The notes: generated by a model not told the origin, from the letters alone. DNA of 64,000 bases from Methanosarcina sp. ERenArc_MAG2 (GCA_023955635.1 JAMXHR010000017.1:434001-498000); one strand, 5' to 3'. Positions 38,558-48,931 are shown, counted from the stretch's first letter. Numbers and translations are program-made.

Positions 38558-38574
38558 ACATATAGACTATATGT
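38558..38574. promoter_or_regulatory. Palindrome upstream of alkaline phosphatase
   Basis: ACATATAG-A-CTATATGT is a perfect 8-bp inverted repeat around one base, 108 bases before the phosphatase start. It is a candidate operator, and it overlaps a TATA-like sequence. Confidence 0.45.
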
Positions 38575-39069
38575 AACATCGTATTCAATATTTGAAAAAG
38601 GCAGCTATGTAAGCCTATTTTGTAGTATCAGCTATTTATTAAGATATTTAGAATATATACTCATTTATACATTTGTTAGTTTTCCATAAACCCTATACAA
38701 AAGAATAATGCTGCAGCCTAACAAAGCTTCAGTCTGGAATTGAAAACTCCGAATAGACAATACAATTTATTTAATGTGAGGCGAAATTAACCATAACTCT
38801 TATCCTGTTTTTGTGGTGAATGAAAAAGGATAACGAGTAATTATATTTACAGGACTTTTGGCAAGTTGACAAATGACTCGATTAGTAGTTTTATTGAAGT
38901 AAGAATCATACTACAGAAAAACTAAAAGTCTCATGCTCAACAAATAACAAAGAATGGAACTAAATACATATAGAACAATATGTTTATAGAGAAACTATGA
39001 TGGATTGTAGGAAAAACTCTATATAATCTAAGAATTATGGGTATCATGGTTAATATTAGGAGAAAAACC
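38575..39069. other. Divergent intergenic region between phoA and psiE
   Basis: No gene. It must hold the psiE promoter (AT-rich CTATATAATC at about 39019-39029). Confidence 0.4.
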
Positions 39070-39570
39070 ATGGATAGTATAAAGTTGTTTAAAAAAACAA
39101 CAGACATGATAAGTACGATTTTTCTTTATGTGTTGCTGCTTGCATTAGTTGTAGGGATGGCAAAAACTTTTTTGGATATTCGTTTTATTTTGTTTGAGTC
39201 CCTAGAAAGTGGATTCAATCATATGGTTACAAGTGTACTGACGGTTTTTATTGTCATTGACCTTTTCAAAGCCTTTGTGGATTACCACGAGAATGATAGG
39301 ATTAAGCTTACGGATATCACAGATGCCACAATTCTAATAGTTCTGCGTGAAATTGCTGTTGGACTTTATGCGCAAAAATTAGGTTATGAATTTGTTTTAA
39401 GTCTGGCGATTTTACTGCTCGTACTTGGTATAATGAGAGTGCTTGCTGTCAAATATTCCCCGGCAAAAACTCAGGAATCTTATATTTCCGTGCCGAGGAA
39501 AGAGCAGCCTTCAAAAACCGGCCTTAGTGCTGTTTTTGATAAGTACGGTCTCACTCATGAAAACAATTAA
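39070..39570 (+). CDS. psiE: PsiE-family membrane protein
   Basis: 166 residues from ATG 39070, chosen because AGGAG lies eight bases upstream; the frame opens 33 bases earlier. Four hydrophobic segments match the phosphate-starvation-inducible E family: STIFLYVLLLALVVGMAK, a second with MVTSVLTVFIVIDLFKAF, LIVLREIAVGLYAQ and VLSLAILLLVLGIMRVLAVK. The biochemical role of PsiE is not known. The neighbour on the other strand is alkaline phosphatase, which fits a phosphate-linked role. Confidence 0.82.
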   Translation: MDSIKLFKKTTDMISTIFLYVLLLALVVGMAKTFLDIRFILFESLESGFNHMVTSVLTVFIVIDLFKAFVDYHENDRIKLTDITDATILIVLREIAVGLYAQKLGYEFVLSLAILLLVLGIMRVLAVKYSPAKTQESYISVPRKEQPSKTGLSAVFDKYGLTHENN

Positions 39571-39703
39571 CTTCCTATTGTATGTAACTCAGCTCGTTTC
39601 TTCCTACCATGAATACGGCTTTTTAATTAGTATGTTTACTCAGAAAATAAGATTCTGATACGTAAATATGCATTTTAGAGAAAATAATTATATATAATTT
39701 AAT

Positions 39704-39859
39704 AATTACATAGAAAAAAGAAAAGTATATATATGGTGGATGAATATCATTATTTAGTAGCGTGGGACCTGAGCATATAAACAGACCAGAAAATATACGA
39801 ACAGACTCGAAAACATGCCAACATCCATTAAACCCAAATTTCCCATGTTACTTCTTTTT
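39704..39859 (+). ncRNA. Candidate small RNA with its promoter, copy 2
   Basis: Second copy of the block at 30347. It shares the upstream AATTACATAGAAAAAAGAAAA, the TATA box (GTATATATAT at 39725-39734), TAGTAGCGTGGGACC at 39755, ATACGAACAGAC and the 3' TCCCATGTTACTTCTTTT. It has about 15 extra bases containing a second ACAGACC unit. Conservation covers both promoter and body, but no reading frame is kept. Confidence 0.5.
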
Positions 39860-40022
39860 AAATTGAATTATGCCTCTAAATCTCTTCATTTTATTTTTGA
39901 ATAATATACAGTTGCTTCGTGCAGAATAAATTCTTTTTACACAAATTACTTTTGAAAGTATTAAGTCCATAGATGGCGGTTTAGAGTAATGGAAGAAAGG
40001 TAGATACCGGGATTGAAATAAG

Positions 40023-41150
40023 ATGAAAATCTTACTTTTTATGTGCGGAGAAGGGCTTGGCCACACAAGTCGCTGCCTTGCTTTGGGAAAAGAGTTTCTG
40101 GCTGGCGGACACAAGATATACTTTGGGGCGTATGGAAACTCAAAAAAGCTTGTAGAAAAAACAGGATATCAGGCATATGAAATCCCCCGTGAAATAAAGC
40201 TAGCCGGAGAGTCCGGAATCTTTGATATCAGAAAATCCATTAAAGAAACCCTCAAGAATATTTCCCCTTCAGAGTTCAGAAAGCTTCAGAGACTGATTGA
40301 AGAACTCAAACCTGATGTTGTACTTTCGGATGGCTACTATATAGGTATCCTTGCTGCACAAATTAAGAAAACTCCTGTTTATTTTATTGGCCACCAGTTT
40401 AATATGGTAGAATTTTTTCAGAAACAGGATTTTCTGGTGACCGTGGCAGGAAAACTAGTCAAGAGTTTTTATGATCACATCTTCAGAAGTGTAGATGGCA
40501 TTATTGTGCCTGATTATCCGCTTCCGTATTCTGTGAACCGAAAAAACTTCACAATCACAAAAAGTATCAATAATACCATTCTTTTCAGCGGCCCACTTAT
40601 AAGGTGCAAATATAGTGAAATCGAATCAAAAACATTCCAGCACCCAAACGTCCTTTCAACAATTGGCGCTTTCGGATACAGAGCAGCTATATTCAGGAAA
40701 TTACTCGAGGCTGCAAAACTGAATCAGAGTATTCATTATACATTTATTTCAGGGCCCGAAATAGATTCCGAACAGTTTTCAAAAACACCGGAGAATGTTG
40801 AGTTTACAGGCTTTACGGAAAATCCTTTTCCTTATTACAAAGGTTCTGACCTGGTAATCACTGCAGGAGGACATGGAACAATCCTTGAAAGCCTTTCTTT
40901 CGGACTCCCTGTACTTTCTTTTCCGGACGAAAAACACATAGAACAGGAAAATAACGCAACTGTACTTGAGGAAGAGGGATATGGGAAGAGAATGAGCTAC
41001 CTTGCAAGACCGGAATTTATTCTTGCCAGCATTAGAGAAATTTTGGAAGGAGAAAAATACTACAAAAAGACCCGAAAATTAAGAGAGCTTGCAGAGGAAC
41101 TTGACGGACCTGCAACTGTAAGAAAGTTTCTTGAAGAAAAGATTTTATAA
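40023..41150 (+). CDS. Glycosyltransferase (MurG/UGT-like, GT-B fold), copy 1
   Basis: 375 residues with a GT-B layout. The N-terminal acceptor domain starts ILLFMCGEGLGHTSRCLALG, where GxGHxxR is typical of the MJ1255/MurG-like group. The C-terminal nucleotide-sugar domain has VEFTGFTENPFPYYKGSDLV, TAGGHGTILESLSFGLP and FPDEKHIEQENNA. The donor is probably UDP- or similarly activated sugar; the acceptor is unknown. It is followed after 92 bases by a paralogue with the same opening, so the pair arose by tandem duplication and is probably co-transcribed. Confidence 0.85.
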   Translation: MKILLFMCGEGLGHTSRCLALGKEFLAGGHKIYFGAYGNSKKLVEKTGYQAYEIPREIKLAGESGIFDIRKSIKETLKNISPSEFRKLQRLIEELKPDVVLSDGYYIGILAAQIKKTPVYFIGHQFNMVEFFQKQDFLVTVAGKLVKSFYDHIFRSVDGIIVPDYPLPYSVNRKNFTITKSINNTILFSGPLIRCKYSEIESKTFQHPNVLSTIGAFGYRAAIFRKLLEAAKLNQSIHYTFISGPEIDSEQFSKTPENVEFTGFTENPFPYYKGSDLVITAGGHGTILESLSFGLPVLSFPDEKHIEQENNATVLEEEGYGKRMSYLARPEFILASIREILEGEKYYKKTRKLRELAEELDGPATVRKFLEEKIL

Positions 41151-41242
41151 AGATTTAATGAAAAGAAGACCAAAGGCAGAAAAAATAAAAAATCCGAGTG
41201 AAAAACGAATAGGGATAAACGCGTTCTAAAAAAGGGATAAAA

Positions 41243-42384
41243 ATGAAAATAATTATTTTGATCTGCGGAGAAGGACTTGGTCATACCAGCCGATGTCTTG
41301 CGCTGGGGAAAGAATTCCTGGCTGGCGGGCACGAAGTCCATTTCGGAGCTTATGGATACTCAAAGGAGCTGGTCGAAAAAACCGGATATTCAGCACATGA
41401 AATCCCCTCAGAAATAAAGCTGATCGGAAAGGCTGGAACTCTGGATTTCACAGGCTCAATTGAGGCGACCCTCAAAAGTGCTGACATTTTAGGAGGTCCA
41501 AAACTCCTGAAACTGATAAAAGATATAGATCCTGATGTCGTTATTTCGGACAGCTACTATCTGGGGATGCTTACTGGTTTTACACTTCGAATTCCGGTAT
41601 ATCTTATCCTGAACCAATCAAATATGGAAGAGTTTTTTAAAAATCGAGGAGTATCCCTGAGACTTCTTGGGGGAGTCACTCGAATGTTCTATAACCAGAT
41701 TTTTGAAAAAGTAGATAAAATAATCATTCCTGATTATCCGCTTCCTTATACCATTTGTAAGAAAAACCTGAATTTTCGGGGTAAAATTCAGGAGAAACTG
41801 TTCTACAGCAGCCCCCTTATAAAAGAAAAATATGAAGATGTAGAGCTGATTCCCCTTAAGAAACCACACGTTGTTTCCCTCATAGGGGTTTTGGATACAG
41901 GGAGCCTATTTTCAGAAAGGTGCTCGAAACAGCAAAGCTTGATCTGTCCATAAATTATACTCTAATTTCAGGTCCTTCCCTTGATCCCTCAAAGCTGGTT
42001 GACCTGCCAGAAAATGTACAGATTCTTAAGTTCATAAAAGATACGTACCCATACTTGAAAAGTTCTGATGCAGTAATAGCCCCCGGCGGGCATAGTACAA
42101 TAATGGAAGCCCTGAGCTTCGGAATTCCTATCCTTTCTTTTCCTGACAAGGGGCACAGCGAACAGGAGAATAATGCTGAAGTAGTTCAGGAAGAAGGCTA
42201 CGGAAAGATTCTCAGCTATTCCACACCTCCTGAGGTCGTTCTCGAATGTATCCGAAAAGTTATCGAAGACAAGAAGTACAGAAATAAAACCGACAGACTG
42301 AGAAGGCTTGCCAGAGAATTGGACGGCCCTCGTGCTGTAAGGGAGTTACTTGAAAAAGAATTTAGAGGAAAAACTTTTAAATAG
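41243..42384 (+). CDS. Glycosyltransferase (MurG/UGT-like), copy 2, one frameshift
   Basis: About 380 residues after joining. It starts IIILICGEGLGHTSRCLALG like its upstream neighbour and keeps the same domains: ISDSYYLGMLTGF, then GGHSTIMEALSFGIPIL and FPDKGHSEQENNA. The shift is at the G run 41885-41888, where one G appears lost (SLIGGFGYREPIFRK is restored). The two copies have diverged considerably outside the motifs, so the duplication is not recent and they may use different acceptors. Confidence 0.85.
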
Positions 42385-42507
42385 AGAACTTTAGGTAGAA
42401 AACTTTTAGATAAAAACTTTTGAAAAGCCTCTTCAGTTTCCCGCAGTACTTAAGACATGGAACAAAATGAAGTACGTGACCGGGAAAAGCCCATGGTCGG
42501 GAAAAAC

Positions 42508-43158
42508 TCACGATGACTTTGGAATGAGACTCTTCAGATAGTCCAGAAGGGCAACGTGGTCTTCGAGCACAAGGTCCGCGTGCTTTACTTTTTCAGGCTC
42601 AAGCATACTTGCAACCGCGACACAGTAAAGCCCTGCTCTTTTGGCGGCAGTTATGCCCAGAGGTGCATTTTCAATTACAATGCACTCGTTTTTTGTCAGG
42701 TCAAGTTTCTCTAGAGCTTTGAGGTACGGATCAGGCTCAGGTTTCCCTCGCTCAAGGTCGCCCCCGGCAATGACAACTTCAAAACAATTGGAAAAAAATT
42801 TGTCCACAATTTTCTCGACCACTTTACGATTTGACCCTGAAACCATAGCAAGCTTGAAATGCTTTTTCAACTCCTTGAGGCAATCCAGAATGCCCTCAAA
42901 GGGCTTTATCCGATCAAACTCAAGAGCATTGCGTTTCTGTTCAGGCAGTTGCTCGAAATGCCAGGGTTCAGGTTCTTTTTCGGCATTCTCGAAGATTGAT
43001 TTAATCAGCCTTTTGTCGTTTGAGCCTTCAAGCTCGTAAATGTCTTCCCTGCTGATAGCAATACCTGCTTCCTGAAAAGTTTTAACCCAGGCTTCAGCCT
43101 GGAAAAACATGGAGTCTACAAGAACCCCATCCACATCGAAAATTATCGCTTTCAACAT
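42508..43158 (-). CDS. HAD-superfamily phosphatase (beta-phosphoglucomutase-like)
   Basis: 216 residues. HAD motifs: IFDVDGVLVDS (I, nucleophile Asp and acid-base Asp), MVSGSNRK (II), Lys in ERGKPEPDPYLKAL (III) and CIVIENAPLGITAAKRAG (IV). The cap is the helical type of the phosphoglucomutase/phosphoglycolate group. It dephosphorylates or isomerises small sugar phosphates; the exact substrate is unknown. ATG at 43158 has no strong ribosome site. It is convergent with the glycosyltransferases. Confidence 0.88.
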   Translation of the reverse strand: MLKAIIFDVDGVLVDSMFFQAEAWVKTFQEAGIAISREDIYELEGSNDKRLIKSIFENAEKEPEPWHFEQLPEQKRNALEFDRIKPFEGILDCLKELKKHFKLAMVSGSNRKVVEKIVDKFFSNCFEVVIAGGDLERGKPEPDPYLKALEKLDLTKNECIVIENAPLGITAAKRAGLYCVAVASMLEPEKVKHADLVLEDHVALLDYLKSLIPKSS

Positions 43159-43284
43159 CTATTCAATAGATTGTTATTATTTATAATAAATATTCTGAAA
43201 ATCGAAGTCTGTTAAAATTTCTATATAGATACGTATTACGCTTTGTCGAGGGCCAGAATATTTTATTCACTTGAAAATTTTATT

Positions 43285-43467
43285 TTAAATGTTTATTGTA
43301 CAGATATCCCCAAGCAAATACTCTAGAAAGGCAAAAATAAGAGTACATAGAGCGTAGATAAGAAGATTTGGCCTCTGAACCGGAATTAATTGATTGAAAA
43401 ACAACAGATAGGAGATCAAAAAGATTAAAAATCCAATTATCTCAATCTGGTTTTTTGCCAATTTCAA
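43285..43467 (-). CDS. Small two-helix membrane protein
   Basis: 60 residues with two hydrophobic segments (IIGFLIFLISYLLFFNQLI and LLIYALCTLIFAFLEYLLG) and a short basic N-terminus. The start is TTG at 43467 with AGGT about ten bases upstream. I do not recognise it. A real gene is plausible because the frame is compact and membrane-like, but nothing else supports it. Confidence 0.45.
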   Translation of the reverse strand: MKLAKNQIEIIGFLIFLISYLLFFNQLIPVQRPNLLIYALCTLIFAFLEYLLGDICTINI

Positions 43468-43541
43468 GTTTTACCTGAGCCCTCTTCCAACCTGTAAATC
43501 CCTGAATTTCAGATGGCCTGCCTATTTTGTAGTTTTATTCT

Positions 43542-43985
43542 TTACTCTCCTTTCTTTTCTTCCTCTCCTTTCTGTCCTTCTTCCCCTTTCTTGAAATTAA
43601 GAGAAACCGAATTAATGCAGTAACGCTTCCCGGTTGGCGCAGGTCCGTCTTCAAAGACATGCCCCAGGTGGCCTCCGCAGCGTGAACAGACAATCTCTAC
43701 CCTGTTCATGAAATTACTTTTGTCCTCTTTGAGCCTGACCCTGTCACTGGAAACCACATCATAGAAACTTGGCCATCCGCTTCCGGACTCGAATTTGGTA
43801 TCGGAAGAAAAGAGTTCCTGCCCGCAGGCAGCACAGGTATAAACTCCTCTTTCCTTGTTATAGTACAGGTTGCCAGAAAAAGGCTTTTCCGTACCTTTCT
43901 TCCGCAGGATATGATATTGTTCAGGAGTGAGTACTTTTTTCCATTCTTCATCGGATTTTTCAATTGTGTTTTGTGCCAGTCGCAA
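43542..43985 (-). CDS. msrB: Peptide methionine (R)-S-oxide reductase MsrB
   Basis: 147 residues. It reduces methionine-R-sulfoxide in proteins, using thioredoxin. Two zinc CxxC pairs are visible (CAACGQ and CSRCGG), with the catalytic segment RYCINSVSLNF and GSGWPSFYDVV. The last 15 residues are Lys/Glu-rich and not part of the fold. The frame opens at TTG 43985, close after AGGGGG; the exact start is uncertain by a few codons. Unrelated to the Msr transcription regulators despite the name. Confidence 0.93.
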   Translation of the reverse strand: MRLAQNTIEKSDEEWKKVLTPEQYHILRKKGTEKPFSGNLYYNKERGVYTCAACGQELFSSDTKFESGSGWPSFYDVVSSDRVRLKEDKSNFMNRVEIVCSRCGGHLGHVFEDGPAPTGKRYCINSVSLNFKKGEEGQKGEEEKKGE

Positions 43986-44356
43986 ACCCCCTTTTGTGTA
44001 TAAGTTAGTTGTTCCGGAAATATTATTGTTTCTTCTAATCAGGCAAACCTCTTACTCGAAAACGAAATAAATGATAAAAGTACGAATATGGGAATGTAAT
44101 TATAACACATAAACAGGGTTGAGACAGCCGAGTTACGGAGCAGTTAAAGCCGGAAAGGAACCTTCTAAACGTGGGAAGATCCTTATCGATATAGGGCTTG
44201 GACCGTTTATTCTGATCCTTAGGTTATTCCAAATAATGTGATTATTTATAATTACGGAAGGATATGGAAAAAACACAATTCCATAAATTAGTCCTCTCGA
44301 GCGCAGCGAGAAGGACCCCGTGCTCCCGAAGCGGAACTCGGGAAGCGGAATTCGGG
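43986..44356. other. 370-base gap with structured repeat
   Basis: No gene. 44291-44370 contains a GAGCGCAGCGAGAAGGACCC segment followed by inverted stretches (CCCGAAGCGGAACTCGGG), related to the repeat near 56340-56530. Confidence 0.45.
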
Positions 44357-45568
44357 TTATTCGTGCCTTAGTGAGTCTACAGGTTTCATTTTTGCGGCTT
44401 TCCTTGCAGGGTAGACCCCTGATACAAAACCTACCGTAACAGCTACGAAGAATCCGGCTGCTATCAGGCTGAAAGGAAACACAACAGGCAGTTTGAGAAT
44501 GGTTTCAACACTGTACGCGCCGGCAATTCCAACTGCGCTTCCTAAGACGCCCCCAAAGACTCCGAGCAGGATTGACTCGATCATGAAAAGAAAAAGGATA
44601 TCAAAACCTGTGAAACCCAGGGACTTGAGCACTCCTATCTCTCTTGTCCTTTCTGTCACGCTTACAAGCATGATGTTCATGATCCCTATCGAGCCGACAA
44701 GGAGAGAAATCAGGGCAACTGCTATTAGAAAAGAGCTGAGGGCTGCTGCCATCATATCGGTTTGTTTCAGAATCTCAGCCTGATTGATAAGGACATACGG
44801 GCGCGACTCTTTATCTGCAAAGTCCCGTTCGGGAATCCCAAAACTTCGGGCAAGGCGCTCGTCTACTTCATCTGAGGTCTCCTGAACTGTAGCAGGGTCT
44901 TCAGCCATTGCAAAAACCCCGCCGTAGTCCTTTTCACCAAGAATCTCGTTCATGACATCGATCGGGATAAGAACGGCTTCGTTATCGTCGTACGCCTGGA
45001 CAACAGTGTTTTCCGGGTTCTGGATTATTGCCTTAACTCTAAAAGTCTTCGTAACTTTTTCTTCTTCTCCGACCCTGAAGGTTATATTTATGGAATTCCG
45101 GGCTGAAATATTCCTGTCGAATTTCTCATTTGCAACCTTGTGGCCTATAATTGCCACGTACCCGTCATTGTCATTGATGAAGGTTCCGTTCTGAAGTTTT
45201 GTATTTGCTACCTCATCGTAAGATTTCCCAACACCGCTTACCATAATATTTTTGGTTTCGGACATATACGTGATTTCTGCAGTTTGTGACTTCAAAGGCG
45301 AAATACCTTTAACCCCTGGTGTATTTTCAACGGTCTTCAGTTCATTGTCATAAAAAAGCTTGGGCTGCATTCCCTGAATATAAATAAAATTCGACCCTAG
45401 ATTGGTTACCTCGTTCGTAAAGTGCTGGTTGAAACTTGCCCCAAGGGACACATTAGCAACCACAGCTGCGACTCCTATGACGATTCCAAGCACTGTAAGG
45501 GTTGAACGCAGCTTTGCACTTATAATGCTTCCAAGAGCTAGTTTTCCTGCACTGAAAAGGGGGATCAT
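44357..45568 (-). CDS. MacB-like ABC transporter permease (FtsX family)
   Basis: 403 residues with the MacB layout: one N-terminal membrane helix (LTVLGIVIGVAAVVANVSLG), a large extracytoplasmic domain (about residues 45-265) and three C-terminal helices, with the FtsX signature TREIGVLKSLGFTGFDILFLF and the ending YPARKAAKMKPVDSLRHE. It would use ATP hydrolysis by a partner to drive efflux or outside events. No ATPase gene is next to it here, so the partner is encoded elsewhere. Family members with this role often neighbour COG1361 proteins in Methanosarcina. Confidence 0.9.
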   Translation of the reverse strand: MIPLFSAGKLALGSIISAKLRSTLTVLGIVIGVAAVVANVSLGASFNQHFTNEVTNLGSNFIYIQGMQPKLFYDNELKTVENTPGVKGISPLKSQTAEITYMSETKNIMVSGVGKSYDEVANTKLQNGTFINDNDGYVAIIGHKVANEKFDRNISARNSINITFRVGEEEKVTKTFRVKAIIQNPENTVVQAYDDNEAVLIPIDVMNEILGEKDYGGVFAMAEDPATVQETSDEVDERLARSFGIPERDFADKESRPYVLINQAEILKQTDMMAAALSSFLIAVALISLLVGSIGIMNIMLVSVTERTREIGVLKSLGFTGFDILFLFMIESILLGVFGGVLGSAVGIAGAYSVETILKLPVVFPFSLIAAGFFVAVTVGFVSGVYPARKAAKMKPVDSLRHE

Positions 45569-45780
45569 GGCTGAAGGCTCCGTTTTATAGATTTTATGGG
45601 TGAAGGATAAAATTCAGAATTAAGATGAAAACTGAGTTCCTTAAACTTTCTTTAAATGAATACATCAAACATATAAATTCTGCTAAATAAGAAAGCCAGA
45701 AATATATAATGAGCTTCTAAGGCAATCAAAAATAAAAAGTATATAGTAATTGAAGAGAATAGGTCATACTGGAGACAAGA

Positions 45781-48354
45781 ATGAGAATAGTGTTAAAAGA
45801 ATACTGGGATATACCTTTACATATTTATGAGTCTAAAGACCTTGAAGAAGGCTACTTTGCAGGTAGAAAAAGAGAAACTTCAGCACTCGTAAATGAAATA
45901 CTAAGAAGAAAGAGTGGAGCCATACTCGTTTGCGGTCACCGAGGAGTAGGGAAAACGTCTCTGGTGCACAAGGCCATAAAAGAAGTAAGGAAAATAAACA
46001 ATAACTTTGAAAACTTAATTTTTGTACGTATCAATTCATCTCAACTAGAAATTGAAAAGAATCAAAATATTGATGATGCAAAAAGAGTATTGGAGAATAT
46101 TATAACCTACATTCGGCAGGTCGACAATTAATTTTCAATAGATTTACTGATGGCGATTTTGAAATGATGCTCCATAATTGTGTGCAGTTGTTAGGTTTAC
46201 ATATGACCAATTGTTAATTTCTCATACAAAACTTCAATGAAAAAATGATTCAGTACTTATATATGTCGTGGGAATTGAGCCACACGTTAACCAACTTTAA
46301 ACCCAATATATAGTTAGCTAATATTCAAAAACGGTATCGGAAAAATATTCTAATATTTAATGTCGACCTGCCGAAAGCAGGTTATAAGAAGACTTTATTA
46401 TTCAATTGATGCCTTTAAAAAATCTGGTATAAAATTCAAACCAGAAACAGAAGAACAAATTAATAAACTCCATCGTATGGCCATTGCCTCCAAGTTTGAT
46501 TCATCAGAATTATCTTCTCAAGTGAGCAAACTTGAAGAAGAGACTATAAAGGAAAAAGCAATAGACATTTCCTTTGACAATTCTTTTATTAGTATTATTC
46601 TTTTCATTTCTTGGACTCTAGCAACAGTTTTAGAATTTAAATATATTACCAATAATGATCTCATAAACAAAATAATCCCATTATTTTTTGTATATCCCAT
46701 ACCATTCAGTGTAAATGCGTTTTGTAAAAGATATTTTCTGTCCAAGAAAAGTGACAAAATGGAAAATAAAAGAGAAGAATTATATCATTTTGATAATTCC
46801 ATTGGAAATCTCGAATTCGAATTAGAAAATATACATCAAAGCCTAATAGATGAAGGCAAAAAATTAATTTACATTATTGATGAACTTGATAAATTAGAAA
46901 TAGAAGACGTTACTAGAATGTTAAGTGTTTTCAAAAATTTATTTAACTTTTCAGACTCTCTTTTTATATTCATATGTGGAGAAGAAGTTTATGAAAAAAT
47001 AAATGGGCGGCAGCAGGACAGCTTTAGGCCAAAAGAGTACACCTATTTTACATCAAAATATTTTATCCCACGTCCTCTAATGGGGGATATAGAAGATTTT
47101 TTATTAGGTATATGTGAAAAAGATAGCAATATAGAATCCAAAGATCTAAAAATTTTGGTTAAAGCCTTATGTTTTGAAGCTCAAAATGATTTTTTCGACT
47201 TGAAGACACGCATAAAAGATAGAATCGATTTTAATGATTCGAATAAATCAATAATTGAGTTTGACCCTAAAAAATATGAAGATATACAGAAAGCGAGATT
47301 TCAGACATTGATAACTTCTCTGTTTGAAGAGAAATATATGTCACCAAGCCATTCAAAATGGGGTGAAAATGAAGAACTAATAAGAGAAATTTATAATCAC
47401 TCATATAAGATATTTACCAGCTATTCCCAAACAGAATTTAAAGATCCAGGTGGTGATTCACTCAAATCAGAGCTAATAAGGGACTTTAACTCTCTTTTGG
47501 AAAGATGTGGTGCATTTTCAACTTTACAAGAAGAGTCGATAGAAATAAAAAACTTACCTATAAAAATTGTAACATACAAATACGAAGGATCTATACCAGA
47601 AGAACCTCCATCACGACTATCTTCTTTTACTGAATATGAAAAGAGATTTTGGTATTTTTTTGAACTATATTGTGATTATCTTATTTCTGTAATTAATGCT
47701 TTTGAAGTTACAAGCGGTCACAAAGAACTAAATAAAGAATTTTGTCTTACTGAGCCCAATATAATTACACAACAAGTAAGAAAATTAGGTATCTCTGAGT
47801 TTAATGAGTTTAATCAGTATTACAAAGTATATATGGAAGGGGTAACAAGAAAGAACTTGGAAAAATATCGAAGAGACGATATGGAAACAATGAATAAAAA
47901 TATAGAAAATGCTATTACAGTACTATTTAATACTCAGATACCACGCGCTTTAGTAAAAGGAATAAAAGAAAAATATAATAATTATAATCTAGATACTAGA
48001 ACTCAATCGAGTAAGTTTTTAAGACAGTACAATCAAAAATCAAATACAGAGCCCAATTATCGTTCATTTCTTCAAGAGTTAAATAATTTTTCATTTATAT
48101 TACTTCCAAAAGATAAAGAACTATTGATCGGGATAGACAGAAAGGGTGTAGTAAAAAACTTTTTTAGTCTTGAGGATGATGGCAATCCTGAAAATAAAAT
48201 ATCTGTTTTTGAGATTTATACAAATAAGGAGCTTCCAAGAACCCAGATGAAATTTATAAAAATTGATTCGCCTACAAATTTGAAAGAAACGATAGCAAAG
48301 TTTCTTGAAAATATAAAGGAATACATGAATAACCTTCAAGAGAATGAAAATTAA
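45781..48354 (+). pseudogene. KAP-like membrane P-loop NTPase, split by miniature element
   Basis: Two frames, 45781-46131 and 46360-48354, become one 763-residue protein when the 276-base element at 46106-46381 and one TTATAA are removed. Walker A is in CGHRGVGKTSLVHK (about residues 51-58). Two hydrophobic segments (ISIILFISWTLATVLEF and IIPLFFVYPIPFSVNAF) lie between Walker A and B, and Walker B is LIYIIDELDKLE. Membrane helices inside the P-loop domain are the hallmark of KAP NTPases. The C-terminal 350 residues are unassigned. Some KAP proteins belong to phage defence, but no partner is seen here. Confidence 0.75.
46106..46381. mobile_element. 276-base miniature element in KAP-like gene
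   Basis: Inverted ends share TTCGGCAGGTCGACA exactly (CCTACA and CCTGCT outside). Target duplication TTATAA lies at 46100-46105 and 46382-46387. Excision restores the reading frame. Confidence 0.9.
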
Positions 48355-48881
48355 CATGTCTCTCATAATCCGCCCCGAAACTCCCTCTGATTATCCTGCA
48401 ATAACCGAAGTAAACGACCTTGCCTTCGGGCAGGTTGATGAAGGAAAACTCGTTGAAAATCTCAGGAAAAACCCGAAATTTATCCCTGAACTTTCGCTTG
48501 TAGCTGAAGTTGATGGGAAAATAGTTGGCCATCTCCTCTTTTTCCCTATAATAATCAAATGCAGGAACGGAAATGAAAAGGAGATTATTTCTCTTGCGCC
48601 TGTGGCAGTTCTGCCTGAGTTCCAAAAACCGGGTGTTGGGGGCGAACTCATAAGAGAAGGGCTCAAAGTCTGCCAGAAGTGAGGATTCTATTCTGTTATA
48701 GTCCTGGGGTGGGGCATCCTGAGTATTATCCGAAGTTCAGGTTTAAGCAGGCAGATACATGGGGAATAGAGATCCTTTCGACGCACCGGCTGAAGCGTTT
48801 ATAGCGCTGGAATTAAAGAAAAGGGCGTTTGAAGGTGCCAGCTAGGTTGCAAATTACCTGAATGAGTCCCTTGAAGTTTGA
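48344..48881 (+). pseudogene. Decayed GNAT acetyltransferase
   Basis: The first 112 residues are an intact N-terminal GNAT domain (IIRPETPSDYPAITEVNDLA, then SLAPVAVLPEFQKPGVGGEL, the acetyl-CoA loop region). A TGA then interrupts, and the C-terminal half (GFYSVIVLGHPEYYPKFRFK-like) follows with a small duplication, a shift and an in-frame TAG before the final stop at 48881. With several kinds of lesion this looks genuinely dead. The start overlaps the 3' end of the KAP-like gene by 11 bases. Confidence 0.8.
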
Positions 48882-48931
48882 ATACGAAAAAAATTTATTT
48901 AAATAAGTAAAAAGGCATGAAAGAAAGAAAT

